Source of the DNA: a bacterium
GTDB taxonomy: Bacteria; Krumholzibacteriota; Krumholzibacteriia; Krumholzibacteriales; Krumholzibacteriaceae
DNA: 7,315 nt
Assembly (NCBI GenBank): GCA_017885175.1
Contig: JAFNGP010000066.1
Coordinates: 14,712-22,026, forward strand
Reading direction: 5' to 3'
Every line of letters begins with the position of its first letter. Position 1 is the first letter of the stretch. The position numbers were made by a program, and so were the translations under genes. This document shows, in pieces, positions 1 through 6,652 of this stretch. The notes beneath the pieces were generated by a model. It was given only the letters and a program-made list of their open reading frames with translations. It had not been told where the DNA came from and ran no database searches.

Positions 1-260
1 GACTCGCTGCTGTAATACCGGATGAGATTCCTCTGCTGCGGCCCCGGAGGCAGAAGCCCGAGCTGGTCGATGATCCAGTCGAAATAGTCGGGAGTGAACA
101 GGTACAGGCAACGCTCCTTGCCCTTGCTGATGACGAGAATCTTCGAGCCTTCCTCGCCGGGAACGAGCTCCCTGAACTTCGACGGAATCGTGAGCCTCGA
201 CTTGTCGTCGAGGGTGCAGGAGAACTTCCCGATGAATTTTCTATTGGGTTTGTCCTGCAT
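1..260 (-). CDS. mraZ: MraZ, N-terminal 86 residues (partial, runs off the left edge)
   Basis: MraZ is a DNA-binding protein of the SpoVT/AbrB-like fold, usually about 145 residues long. It sits at the head of the dcw cluster and represses its own promoter. The visible protein begins MQDKPNRKFIGKF and shows the family hallmark at about residues 9-31: FIGKF, then TLDDKSRLTIPSKFRE. Next comes a strand with CLYLF (51-55) and an aromatic-rich helix ending near RYY (81-83), the end of the first of two tandem MraZ repeats. The second repeat is outside the window. The ATG at 260 is chosen because the frame upstream runs to a stop with no ATG, GTG or TTG. A weak AAGG lies at 272-275, 11 nt from the ATG. 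Family knowledge predicts rsmH/mraW and ftsL/ftsI next, off the left edge. The TGGGA repeats upstream support the identification. Confidence 0.95.
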   Translation of the reverse strand, partial: MQDKPNRKFIGKFSCTLDDKSRLTIPSKFRELVPGEEGSKILVISKGKERCLYLFTPDYFDWIIDQLGLLPPGPQQRNLIRYYSSE

Positions 261-340
261 TTCGACTGTTACCTTGACCGTCTCTGTAAGAGCTTTTCTA
301 TCTTCCCAAGGACTTGCGCACAGCTAGAATCAAAACGTGT

Positions 341-366
341 TCCCACCCTATCCCACTTTCTCCCAC
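341..366 (-). promoter_or_regulatory. Putative MraZ operator: three TGGGA boxes at 10-bp spacing
   Basis: Read on the minus strand, GTGGGA occurs three times, at 366-361, 356-351 and 346-341, in perfect 10-bp register (TGGGA-N5-TGGGA-N5-TGGGA). The E. coli MraZ protein is known to bind TGGGN direct repeats separated by 5 nt in its own promoter, so the match in motif, spacing, copy number and orientation is complete. The boxes lie 75-106 bp upstream of the mraZ start codon, in the spacer and -10 part of the proposed promoter. Binding there would be expected to block transcription, giving autorepression of the dcw cluster. The repeats are seen directly; binding is inferred. Confidence 0.85.
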
Positions 367-374
367 CGTGTCAA
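345..374 (-). promoter_or_regulatory. Putative sigma70-type promoter of mraZ/dcw
   Basis: A perfect TTGACA -35 hexamer lies at 374-369 on the minus strand. The best -10 partner is TAGGGT at 350-345 with an 18-bp spacer, matching only three of six consensus positions. ATAGGG at 17 bp is no better. The weak -10 lies between and inside the TGGGA boxes, as expected for a promoter shaped by its operator. The transcript would have a leader of roughly 75-80 nt before the mraZ ATG. The -35 is convincing; the -10 is tentative. Confidence 0.55.
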
Positions 375-515
375 GAGTAATGTCGCGGGGGGCGATCTTT
401 TTTGAAATTTATAACATATAACAAATAAATGAGTTAGCAGCCGCGTTGGCGGAAATATGCGAAATATTTTATTGGATGCCTCTCTCGCGCCAATTCTCCC
501 ATTTGCGGATGCGGC
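375..515. other. Intergenic stretch between the methyltransferase stop and the mraZ promoter, with an AT-rich island
   Basis: This is the only sizeable non-coding stretch in the window. Positions 397-474 are strikingly AT-rich against GC-rich surroundings and include runs such as gaaatttataacatataac and two GAAATAT copies at 452-458 and 461-467. A short inverted repeat CCGC-GTTG-GCGG lies at 441-452 (4-bp stem). It is too weak, and its following T-tract too broken, to call an intrinsic terminator. No RNA gene or supportable small protein is seen. The island may separate the polysaccharide operon from dcw transcription or aid DNA melting, but no specific role can be shown. Confidence 0.5.
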
Positions 516-1367
516 TCAGGCGGGCTTTCGCGCGAGCAGGACGAGCGTGCTTCCGAGCTCTTTCGCGAGCGGCACGCGCTCGAGGATCGATTCGAGGAAT
601 CGCGCGAGGGGAAAGAGCGGATCGGGAACGTTCTTCCAGATGAAAATGACCGTCCTCGCGCGCTCCACGCGAAATCCCGCGTCCGCAAGCATACGCGCGA
701 TCTCGCCGCGCGGCGCGGGCTTGTGATAGCGGTACGGATGGTATTCCTCGCGCCTCACGCTCCCCGCCGGATAGCACATTGTGGGAAACAAGCGCTTGAG
801 GACGCCTATTCTCACGATCACGCGCTTTCCCGTCTCGACGATCGAGTGATAGTTCGGCGTCGATATCGCGAGGGCTCCGCCCGGGCGCAGCACCCGCCAC
901 GCCTCGCGGACCGCGAGCGCGCGATCGGGTTCGAAGACGTGCTCGAAGGTCTCGACCGCCGTCACCGCCGTGAACGTGTTCGCCGCGAAGGGGAGCGCGC
1001 TGACGTCCGCTCCGGCGAGCACGGCCTCGTAGCCGTTCGCGCTCGCGATGCGCCGCGCGGCGAAAAAATCGTTCTGAACGATGTCGATGCCCACCGGCGC
1101 CATCCCCTCGCGCGCGAGGAGAAACAGGTTGTAGCCCCACCCGCAGCCCGCATCGAGGGCGCGCCCTCCCGGCGTCCCGCGCAGAAGTCCCGTGACCTCC
1201 CGGTAGCGCCTCCTGCTCAGGTATGACCGCGCCCGGGAGCCGAGAAACCAGTTGCGCAGCAGATCGGGGACCCTGTCATCGGGGATGCCGGCCGGAATGA
1301 CGGGCTCCGGAACGGCGGTCGCCCCTCCGCGGCGGTTTCGAATACGAACGATGCGGGGAATCATCAT
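516..1367 (-). CDS. Class I SAM-dependent methyltransferase
   Basis: This is a 283-residue protein of the Methyltransf_11/UbiE-like type that would transfer a methyl group from S-adenosylmethionine. The Rossmann core is clear: motif I LDAGCGWGYN at 71-80, the acidic residue ending strand 2 in GID (93-95), ADVSALPF at 120-127, VETFEHV at 138-144 and LRPGG at 160-164. The C-terminal part (HKPAPRGEIARMLADAGF at 215-232, then LARFLESILERVP) resembles methyltransferases found in lipopolysaccharide and exopolysaccharide loci. The first ATG, at 1367, overlaps the upstream stop by 4 nt (ATGA) and is preceded by GAGAGG at 1375-1380 with a 7-nt spacer. A second ATG follows immediately at 1364. No transmembrane segment is apparent. 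As the last gene of the cluster it probably methylates a sugar or lipid-linked intermediate, but the substrate cannot be read from sequence. A longer open frame upstream of this start is readthrough antisense-like composition, not protein. Confidence 0.9.
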   Translation of the reverse strand: MMIPRIVRIRNRRGGATAVPEPVIPAGIPDDRVPDLLRNWFLGSRARSYLSRRRYREVTGLLRGTPGGRALDAGCGWGYNLFLLAREGMAPVGIDIVQNDFFAARRIASANGYEAVLAGADVSALPFAANTFTAVTAVETFEHVFEPDRALAVREAWRVLRPGGALAISTPNYHSIVETGKRVIVRIGVLKRLFPTMCYPAGSVRREEYHPYRYHKPAPRGEIARMLADAGFRVERARTVIFIWKNVPDPLFPLARFLESILERVPLAKELGSTLVLLARKPA

Positions 1368-2884
1368 TCTTCCGCCTCTCCCACCCGCTCGAGACGATAG
1401 AGCACGTACATGACCGGCTCGGGCTTCCTGATGCCGAGGTTCGGCACCTCTCCCTTCATCACGGCCTCGAAGCGTACGCCCTCGATGACGCGACCCGAGA
1501 AGCGCTCGGGAAACGCGTTCCGGTCGACGAGATAATCCGGGCCGAACCGGAGGTAGAGCCCCTCCTCGATGATGCGATCGACGTCGATCTCCCTCCTCAT
1601 GCGGTTGATCTCGGGGTTCACGAGGCCGCCGAGATCGAGGATCCGCCGGTGCGAGTAGTATCCGATCGCGCCGATATCGGCGGCGGCGACGAGGGCGTCC
1701 GCCGGCGTGTTTTTCTCGAGCCAGCGCCCCATGCCGCCGAGCATCGTTTCGAGCGCCTGCGAGAAGGCGCGCGTCGGGGGAACGACCACGAGCTCGTAGA
1801 AGACGACGCTCTGCAGTATGGCGAGCGACGTGAAGATCGCGATCGCGGCCCGCCGCATCCTCGCGTTCGCCACGGCTCCAGCCACGAGCTTCCTCCAGGC
1901 GGTCGTGCCGAGCACGATCACCGCGGGAACGACCGGCACGAGGTATCTCGAAAGCACCTGAAAGTCGAGCGTGACGTATGCGGCGGGAAGCGCGAACACC
2001 CAGAGAAGCATGAGGAGAACGCCCGGCTCCTCGCGCAGGCTCCCGGTTTCCGAGAGATAGTATCCGGGAGACCGGCCGCGGAACGCGCCCGCGGCGAGAC
2101 CGGCCAGAATGGCGATCCACGGAAGCAGAAGGGTCGCGCCCATGATCCGCGCGGGGATGAGGGCGCGCCGAAGAACGAGCGGCGAAAATTCGATCGCGCC
2201 TTGCTTCGCTCCCGCCGTGAGAGGGAAATAGGTTCCCGTGTGCCGATGGATGATATAGAGCCACGCGGCGAAGAGCGGAACGAACACGAGAAGGAACGTA
2301 AATCGCCGCGCCGTTCCCTTCGCGAAAAGAAACGCGCCCACGGCGAGCGGAACGAGGAGCAGGGCTTCGGGACGCGAAAGCGCGGCGAGGAAGAGCGCGG
2401 CGCCGAGAAGCGCCGAGCGCCCCGCCGACCGCGCCGCGTTGCGCGCGAGATCAATAACGGCGAGCGTCATGAAAACGGCGAACGACGTCTCCATGCCGAC
2501 CGCGCTCCACCGCACGAACCACGCCTCCGACGCGAGCATGAGCGCGGCGGCGACCGGCGTCCACGGCCTTCCGCCCGCGGCTGCCGAGATCCGGTAGACG
2601 AGAACGATCGAAGCCGCGGCGAAGAGCCAGGAAAGGACCCGGCACCAGACGAGAAGATCGGCGCCCGCCCTCGCGAAGAGCGCGAGGAGCCCGACCCAGA
2701 GCGGGCTCGTCGCGCCGTAGGTCGGATCCCCCCGGTTGAAGGAGAGCTCTCCCGCCGCGGCGAGGTTCCTCGCGTACTGGAGGTGGATGAAGGTGTCGTC
2801 GACGACCGTGTCGCGGAGCGGCAGGAGCAGCACGGCGAACAGAACCGCTCCCAACGCTACGTTCCGGATGTCTTCCCGCCGCAT
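1364..2884 (-). CDS. GT-C fold multispanning glycosyltransferase (GT39/ArnT-like type)
   Basis: This is a 506-residue integral membrane protein. After a first membrane helix (about 8-24) comes the GT-C signature TVVDDTFIHLQYARN (26-40), with the acidic pair D29-D30 in the first outer loop, then YGATSPLW (56-63). Further family marks are SAVGMETS (127-134), LSRPEALLL (169-177) and SRYLVPVVPA (312-321). About ten to twelve hydrophobic helices occupy residues 8-366. A soluble C-terminal domain (about 370-506) contains DIGAIGYYSHRRILDLGGL (403-421), a block common in bacterial relatives of this type. Such enzymes use polyprenyl-phosphate sugars as donors on the outer face of the cytoplasmic membrane. 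The start at 2884 has AGGAG at 2889-2893, 4 nt upstream, and overlaps the preceding gene by 28 nt. The donor and acceptor cannot be told from sequence. The mycobacterial AftB family shares the general motif style, but the resemblance does not justify a symbol. Confidence 0.85.
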   Translation of the reverse strand: MRREDIRNVALGAVLFAVLLLPLRDTVVDDTFIHLQYARNLAAAGELSFNRGDPTYGATSPLWVGLLALFARAGADLLVWCRVLSWLFAAASIVLVYRISAAAGGRPWTPVAAALMLASEAWFVRWSAVGMETSFAVFMTLAVIDLARNAARSAGRSALLGAALFLAALSRPEALLLVPLAVGAFLFAKGTARRFTFLLVFVPLFAAWLYIIHRHTGTYFPLTAGAKQGAIEFSPLVLRRALIPARIMGATLLLPWIAILAGLAAGAFRGRSPGYYLSETGSLREEPGVLLMLLWVFALPAAYVTLDFQVLSRYLVPVVPAVIVLGTTAWRKLVAGAVANARMRRAAIAIFTSLAILQSVVFYELVVVPPTRAFSQALETMLGGMGRWLEKNTPADALVAAADIGAIGYYSHRRILDLGGLVNPEINRMRREIDVDRIIEEGLYLRFGPDYLVDRNAFPERFSGRVIEGVRFEAVMKGEVPNLGIRKPEPVMYVLYRLERVGEAEE

Positions 2885-4164
2885 TGCTCTCCTATCAGCT
2901 TCCCGAGAAGCTCGCTCAGTCTCTCCGCCTCGGCCCTCCGCGAGTATCGCGGAACGTCGTCGACGGAATACGCGCTCTCGAGCGTGCCATCGAGATAGCG
3001 CCGGTACATCGTCTCGATCGCCGCGGCTATCTCCTCTGGCCGGTCTATTCGGGGCGTCTCTCCCCGCCGGAGATCGCGCACGATGCGCGACGCCTCGCCT
3101 TCGGGCGCGACCGCGAGAATGGGGCGTTTCGCCCCGATATACTCGAAGAGCTTGCCGGGCACGAGTCCCCGGTAGCGCTCGTCGTCGTGCTTGATGAGAA
3201 GCAGCACGTGGCTCCGCATTTCGCGCGCGACGCACTCTCGGTGCGGAATGTTGTCCTCGAAACGGACGCAGTCCCCGAGATCGAAGCGCTTCACCCATTC
3301 CTCGTTCGCCGATTCGCGGGGGCCGATGAAGACGACACGCATGGCCCGCGCCGCGGCGGGAACGCGCCGCACGAACGCGGCGAGCCCCTCGAGAAATGGC
3401 CTCGTGCTGCGGCCGAGCGTGAGCATCCCGCAGTGCGTGATGGTGAAGGGGTCCGCCGGGGGACGCACGCCGGGCTCCCGCGCGAAATCCTCCTCGTCGA
3501 AGCCGTTCGGAATGCGCTCGATCCTGCACCCGGGATACCGCTCGCCGAGCATCCGCTCGTGGGCTTCGGTCGTCACGAGCACGAGATCGGCGCGCGAAAC
3601 GGAGCGCTCGAGACGCTCGTGCAGCGCCCGATGGAGCGGCGTCGACGGTTCGCGCAGACGGAGGTTGAACCACGGATCCCGGAAATCGGCGACCCACGGA
3701 ATGCCGAACGCGCGGACGACGCGCCGGGCGGCGAGATGCGAGCTGTCCGGCGGGCTTGTGGAATACACGACGTCGAAGCGTTCCTCGCGGCAGAGCCTCT
3801 CCGCTTCGCGCGCGGCGAAGGGCACCCACCCCACATAGGTGTCGGGAACGAGGAAAAACTCGCCGAGGCGCCTGAGCGCGGCGAAGCCTCCGGATGACCG
3901 GCGCGACGCGCCGCGCGCCGGGCCGCCCCGAATTGAACGCAGGAATCGCAGCCCCGAGAGGGAATCGGTCCGCGCCACCCGCGCCCCCGGAGGAATCTCC
4001 TTCTCGAGCCCCGGATCCGAGATCCAGAACTCGCCGGGCCGAGGCGTCACCACGGTGACGTTCCAGGAAAGACGGGAGAGATATTTGACGAAGGAGAGCG
4101 GCCGGTACACCCCGCCTCCTCCCGCGGGAGGAAAGAAATTGATTATCATGAGAATCTTCGGCAC
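2857..4164 (-). CDS. GT4-family (GT-B fold) glycosyltransferase
   Basis: This is a 435-residue cytoplasmic, probably membrane-associated retaining glycosyltransferase. The N-terminal Rossmann domain begins PKILMIINFFPPAGGGGVYR, whose Gly-rich loop (15-18) is typical of GT4 acceptor domains, and continues with YSTSPPDSSHLAARR (134-148) and ADFRDPW (159-165). The C-terminal donor domain follows IPNGFD (218-223): a CGMLTLGR strand-loop (245-252), FIGPRE (279-284), and GLVPGKLFEYIGAKRPILAV (333-352). The last carries the conserved Glu (E341) that contacts the nucleotide ribose in this family. The start is taken as GTG at 4164, 2 nt after the flippase stop, because it gives the usual family N terminus. 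The ATG at 4149 would remove the first strand's opening residues. No good Shine-Dalgarno precedes the GTG, so translation probably depends on coupling. The gene ends inside the next one (28-nt overlap). The sugar specificity is unknown. Confidence 0.9.
   Translation of the reverse strand: MPKILMIINFFPPAGGGGVYRPLSFVKYLSRLSWNVTVVTPRPGEFWISDPGLEKEIPPGARVARTDSLSGLRFLRSIRGGPARGASRRSSGGFAALRRLGEFFLVPDTYVGWVPFAAREAERLCREERFDVVYSTSPPDSSHLAARRVVRAFGIPWVADFRDPWFNLRLREPSTPLHRALHERLERSVSRADLVLVTTEAHERMLGERYPGCRIERIPNGFDEEDFAREPGVRPPADPFTITHCGMLTLGRSTRPFLEGLAAFVRRVPAAARAMRVVFIGPRESANEEWVKRFDLGDCVRFEDNIPHRECVAREMRSHVLLLIKHDDERYRGLVPGKLFEYIGAKRPILAVAPEGEASRIVRDLRRGETPRIDRPEEIAAAIETMYRRYLDGTLESAYSVDDVPRYSRRAEAERLSELLGKLIGEQCGGKTSGT
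2889..2893 (-). promoter_or_regulatory. Ribosome binding site of the GT-C glycosyltransferase gene
   Basis: AGGAG lies 4 nt from ATG at 2884, inside the 3' end of the GT4 gene. The spacing is slightly short but the match is good, and it supports a 28-nt gene overlap over any longer upstream reading. Confidence 0.6.
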
Positions 4165-4166
4165 GT

Positions 4167-5687
4167 TCAACGGTTCGCCGCGGAAAGCATCCACGCGGCG
4201 ATCCTCCTCCCTGACTTGATCTTCACGAGGTCGATGATCTGTTCCTTCTCGCCCGGTTCGAAGATGCCGAGCCGCGCGATGATGAATCGGGCGGCGAACG
4301 GCGCCGCCGCGACGAAGACGAGCGACGCATAGAGATGCACGCGCGACGTCGCGAACATGCCGCACGCGGCGACGACGACGAGCGCGGCGAGGAGCCGGCC
4401 GAGCCGCGGGTCGATCCCGCCGAAAAATCTCCCGCGCTTCGCGAGCAGGATGGCGGCCGCCATCTGGACGATCGACGCGAGCACCTGGGAGACCGCCATG
4501 CCTTCGACGCCCATCGCCGAGACGAACGGGACGAACGTGCCGAAGTAGCCCGCCATCCACAGGAAATCGCAGACGACCGCCCATTTGATGAAATGGAGCG
4601 AACGCATCGTGGCCATGAGGGGCGCCGAGACCGCAGCGAGGGGCACGGTGAAAAGCAGGATAAGCAGAATCCGGTACGAGGCCGCGTACGTCTTTCCCGA
4701 GAGCAGAACGATCACGTCCCGCCCGATCACGGCGAAAAGCGCCGTGCAGAGGAGCGCCCCGGCGACAAGCCCCTTCGTGAAGAGCCCGATTCTCGCGGCG
4801 ATATCGTCCCATCTCCCCTCTTCGTAGACCCGCGTGATTTCCGGCTGAGCGGCGAGAACGGGAAGGCCGAGGAATCGCTTGAGCAGGACGTCGACGCGCG
4901 AGGCGACGTGAAAGAGCGAGATCGCGGCCATCGGAAGCACCGAAGACATGACGAAGCGATCGACGTCGGTGAACGCGAGCGCGACGATGCTGAGGCAGAA
5001 TGAACCGGTCCAGTACGAGAAGAGATTGGGCACGACGATTCCCGCGGGCGCCGCGCCCGCGGGGGGAGCGGCCCGGCGCGATCGCTTTACCAGGAGGGGG
5101 ATCCCCGCCAGGAACACGCCGAGATTGAGGACGAACATCACCGCGAAGAGGAGCTCGACCGTGAGGCGATCCCGCTCCACGACCATGTACGCGGTGAAGA
5201 TCGCGAGGTAAACGATCTCGAGAAGCATCTGCAGGCGCATCTCGCGAAGCCCGTTGAAACCGCCGTAGAGAAGCATCTTGAGGGCCAGCGTCACCGACGA
5301 GAGCGCGAGCCACGCGACGAGCTCGCGCGACGCGATGAGCCCGCGGAGCCCGGCGGGCATGAGGCGCTCCCAGAATCCCGACGCGAAGTAGAGCGCCGCT
5401 CCGAGCACGGCGACGACGGCGCTCGAGAGAAAGAATATGAGGATCGCTTTTCCCGCCTCGTTCCGCGCCTCGAACGTGGGGAAGAACCTCACGAGAACCT
5501 GCGGCAGGCCGAGCAGGATCACCGCGCCGAGCAGGAGCGAAAATCCTCTGAGGGTCACGAAAAGCCCGAAGTCGTCCCCGCTCAGAAAACGGCTCAGGAT
5601 CGAGAGCTGAACGAGCGTGAAGATGACGCTCGCCACGCCGCTCGCCGTGAGGAAGATCGTGTTCTCGGCGATTTTCGAGCGGGTCAC
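4167..5687 (-). CDS. Polysaccharide flippase, Wzx/MOP superfamily
   Basis: This is a 506-residue membrane protein with about 14 hydrophobic helices, in the usual size and topology range for Wzx-type flippases that move undecaprenyl-linked glycans from the cytoplasmic to the periplasmic face. The N terminus (SKIAENTIFLTASGVASVIFT, 4-24, then LSRFLSGDDFGLF at 31-43) is the standard opening of the polysaccharide biosynthesis protein family. Helix 4-5 carries FNGLREMR (144-151), and the second half repeats the pattern with FTDVDRFVMSS (239-249) and AAQPEITRVYEEGRWDD (279-295). The start is GTG at 5687: GGAAGGAG lies at 5694-5701 with a 6-nt spacer, and GTGA overlaps the preceding stop by 4 nt. 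An upstream ATG in the same frame lies well inside the neighbouring gene and is rejected. The gene ends 2 nt before the GT4 gene. Adjacent glycosyltransferases fit export of a lipid-linked oligosaccharide. Confidence 0.9.
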   Translation of the reverse strand: MTRSKIAENTIFLTASGVASVIFTLVQLSILSRFLSGDDFGLFVTLRGFSLLLGAVILLGLPQVLVRFFPTFEARNEAGKAILIFFLSSAVVAVLGAALYFASGFWERLMPAGLRGLIASRELVAWLALSSVTLALKMLLYGGFNGLREMRLQMLLEIVYLAIFTAYMVVERDRLTVELLFAVMFVLNLGVFLAGIPLLVKRSRRAAPPAGAAPAGIVVPNLFSYWTGSFCLSIVALAFTDVDRFVMSSVLPMAAISLFHVASRVDVLLKRFLGLPVLAAQPEITRVYEEGRWDDIAARIGLFTKGLVAGALLCTALFAVIGRDVIVLLSGKTYAASYRILLILLFTVPLAAVSAPLMATMRSLHFIKWAVVCDFLWMAGYFGTFVPFVSAMGVEGMAVSQVLASIVQMAAAILLAKRGRFFGGIDPRLGRLLAALVVVAACGMFATSRVHLYASLVFVAAAPFAARFIIARLGIFEPGEKEQIIDLVKIKSGRRIAAWMLSAANR

Positions 5688-6643
5688 GCCACGCTCCTTC
5701 CCCGCGCGAAAGCCCACCAGCGCTTGCGCGTCGTGATGACGGGATAGCGGCGCTCGCGCCCTCCGAGGGATTCCTTGAAAAAGAGAATGCCCCGGTTGCC
5801 TCCGCTGCTCCCGAGGTTGAAGACCAGGCAGCCTCTCCTGCACGCCTCTTCCATGGCGCTCTTGATGAGAATGGCCCCCGTTTCGAATTCGCGCGCCCGC
5901 TCCGTCATTCCTCCCTGCCAGGCCTGAGCCATTTCGCCGTGATAGAAATCGATATGTCCGCCGAGGAGACCGTCATGCAGGAACGCCCCCCAGAAAATGA
6001 CCGCCCCCGAGCGGCGTCTGAAGAGCTCGAGGAAAAGGCGCTCGGGATACGGGTGAACTCCTCCCCAGACACGCGATTCATCGGCGTAGATCGCGTGGAA
6101 ACGTTTTACCTCATCTTCCGTTTCGAGGCTCCGCACGACGACGCCCGCGTCGAGACCGCGCCGGGCGAGCTGGCGGCGCTTGCCGCTCCACTGCGTGTTC
6201 CATATTTCATCGAATCCCTTTTCGAGGGAGACGAGCCGGCATTCCTCCATCCTGACGTCGAAACCGCGCGGAGAGCGCTCCGGTGGTTCCCCCCGGAAGA
6301 GAACGGCTCCCGCCTCGAGGCACCCGGGAGCCCGGGCGAGACGGAAGAACTCCGCGAGGAGCGCCTCGCGGACGCGGCCGTCCCGCGCGAGCGGCTCTCC
6401 GTACGTCCCGAAGGGAAGAGACCAGAGATACGAAAACGGTCCCCGCGCGATCCGCACCGCCGGCATAACGCCGGCGAGAACGCCCGCTTCGCGCGCCGTG
6501 ATCCAGAGCGACCTGAAATCGCCGAACGCTTTTTCGAGGGAATCGAGCCACGCGGGGGTATGGAAAAAGGTCGCGCCGGGGATGGAGCCGATGAACCGCT
6601 CAAGCTCCTCGCGCGGGGGACGATGTTCGAGCTCTGCCTTCAC
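5684..6643 (-). CDS. FemAB-like GNAT-fold protein (BioF2-like acetyltransferase domain)
   Basis: This is a 319-residue protein related to FemAB-type transferases, the group that includes peptidoglycan interpeptide-bridge enzymes and proteins of exopolysaccharide clusters. Visible blocks are ATFFHTPAWLDSLEKAFG (24-41), the typical N-terminal helix; LWSLPFGTYGEPL (73-85); the basic KRRQLARRG (155-163) in the second GNAT-like domain; HPYPERLFLELF (197-208); and FNLGSSGGNRGILFFKESLG (275-294), whose Phe-Lys near the end is characteristic. The start is taken as GTG at 6643, 7 nt after the preceding stop, with GAGG at 6649-6652 and a 5-nt spacer. Two ATGs at 6670 and 6691 are in frame but have no ribosome site and would add an unconserved basic tail. 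No membrane helix or signal peptide is seen. It may transfer an acyl or aminoacyl group to an amino sugar of the glycan. The substrate is not known. Confidence 0.8.
   Translation of the reverse strand: MKAELEHRPPREELERFIGSIPGATFFHTPAWLDSLEKAFGDFRSLWITAREAGVLAGVMPAVRIARGPFSYLWSLPFGTYGEPLARDGRVREALLAEFFRLARAPGCLEAGAVLFRGEPPERSPRGFDVRMEECRLVSLEKGFDEIWNTQWSGKRRQLARRGLDAGVVVRSLETEDEVKRFHAIYADESRVWGGVHPYPERLFLELFRRRSGAVIFWGAFLHDGLLGGHIDFYHGEMAQAWQGGMTERAREFETGAILIKSAMEEACRRGCLVFNLGSSGGNRGILFFKESLGGRERRYPVITTRKRWWAFARGRSVA
5694..5701 (-). promoter_or_regulatory. Strong ribosome binding site deciding the GTG start of the flippase
   Basis: GGAAGGAG on the minus strand, 6 nt from GTG at 5687. It lies inside the last codons of the FemAB-like gene, so the two genes are translationally coupled. 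It is the strongest Shine-Dalgarno in the window and excludes the distant upstream ATG. Confidence 0.75.
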
Positions 6644-6648
6644 CGGTT

Positions 6649-6652
6649 CCTC
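6649..6652 (-). promoter_or_regulatory. Ribosome binding site favouring the GTG start of the FemAB-like gene
   Basis: GAGG, overlapping the dehydratase stop codon, is 5 nt before GTG at 6643. The competing ATGs at 6670 and 6691 have no such sequence, and starting at 6643 gives the N terminus usual for the family. Confidence 0.5.

Noticed and set aside
304..308. A fourth TGGGA on the minus strand in the mraZ leader
   Set aside because: It is 37 bp from the nearest box, out of the 10-bp register, and a five-base match is expected by chance.
94..327. A 77-codon plus-strand open frame across the mraZ start
   Set aside because: It is antisense to the well-supported MraZ coding sequence and its leader, and shows no recognisable protein features.
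410..440. A second promoter in the AT-rich island using TATAAA as -10
   Set aside because: A 5/6 match to the -10 exists, but no acceptable -35 lies 16-18 bp upstream, and such matches are common in AT-rich DNA.
441..452. CCGC-GTTG-GCGG inverted repeat as a possible terminator of the polysaccharide operon
   Set aside because: The stem is only 4 bp and is not followed by an uninterrupted T-run on the minus strand. Too weak to call.
1368..2264. An N-terminal extension of the methyltransferase frame, giving a 582-residue protein
   Set aside because: The extra residues are low-complexity Arg-rich shadow of the GT-C gene. The ATG at 1367 has a good ribosome site and overlaps the upstream stop.
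1649..2998. A 449-codon open frame on the plus strand opposite the GT-C gene
   Set aside because: The translation is almost entirely Arg, Glu, Gly and Asp, as expected for the antisense of a GC-rich hydrophobic protein. It has no recognisable domain, and the opposite strand has a clear glycosyltransferase.
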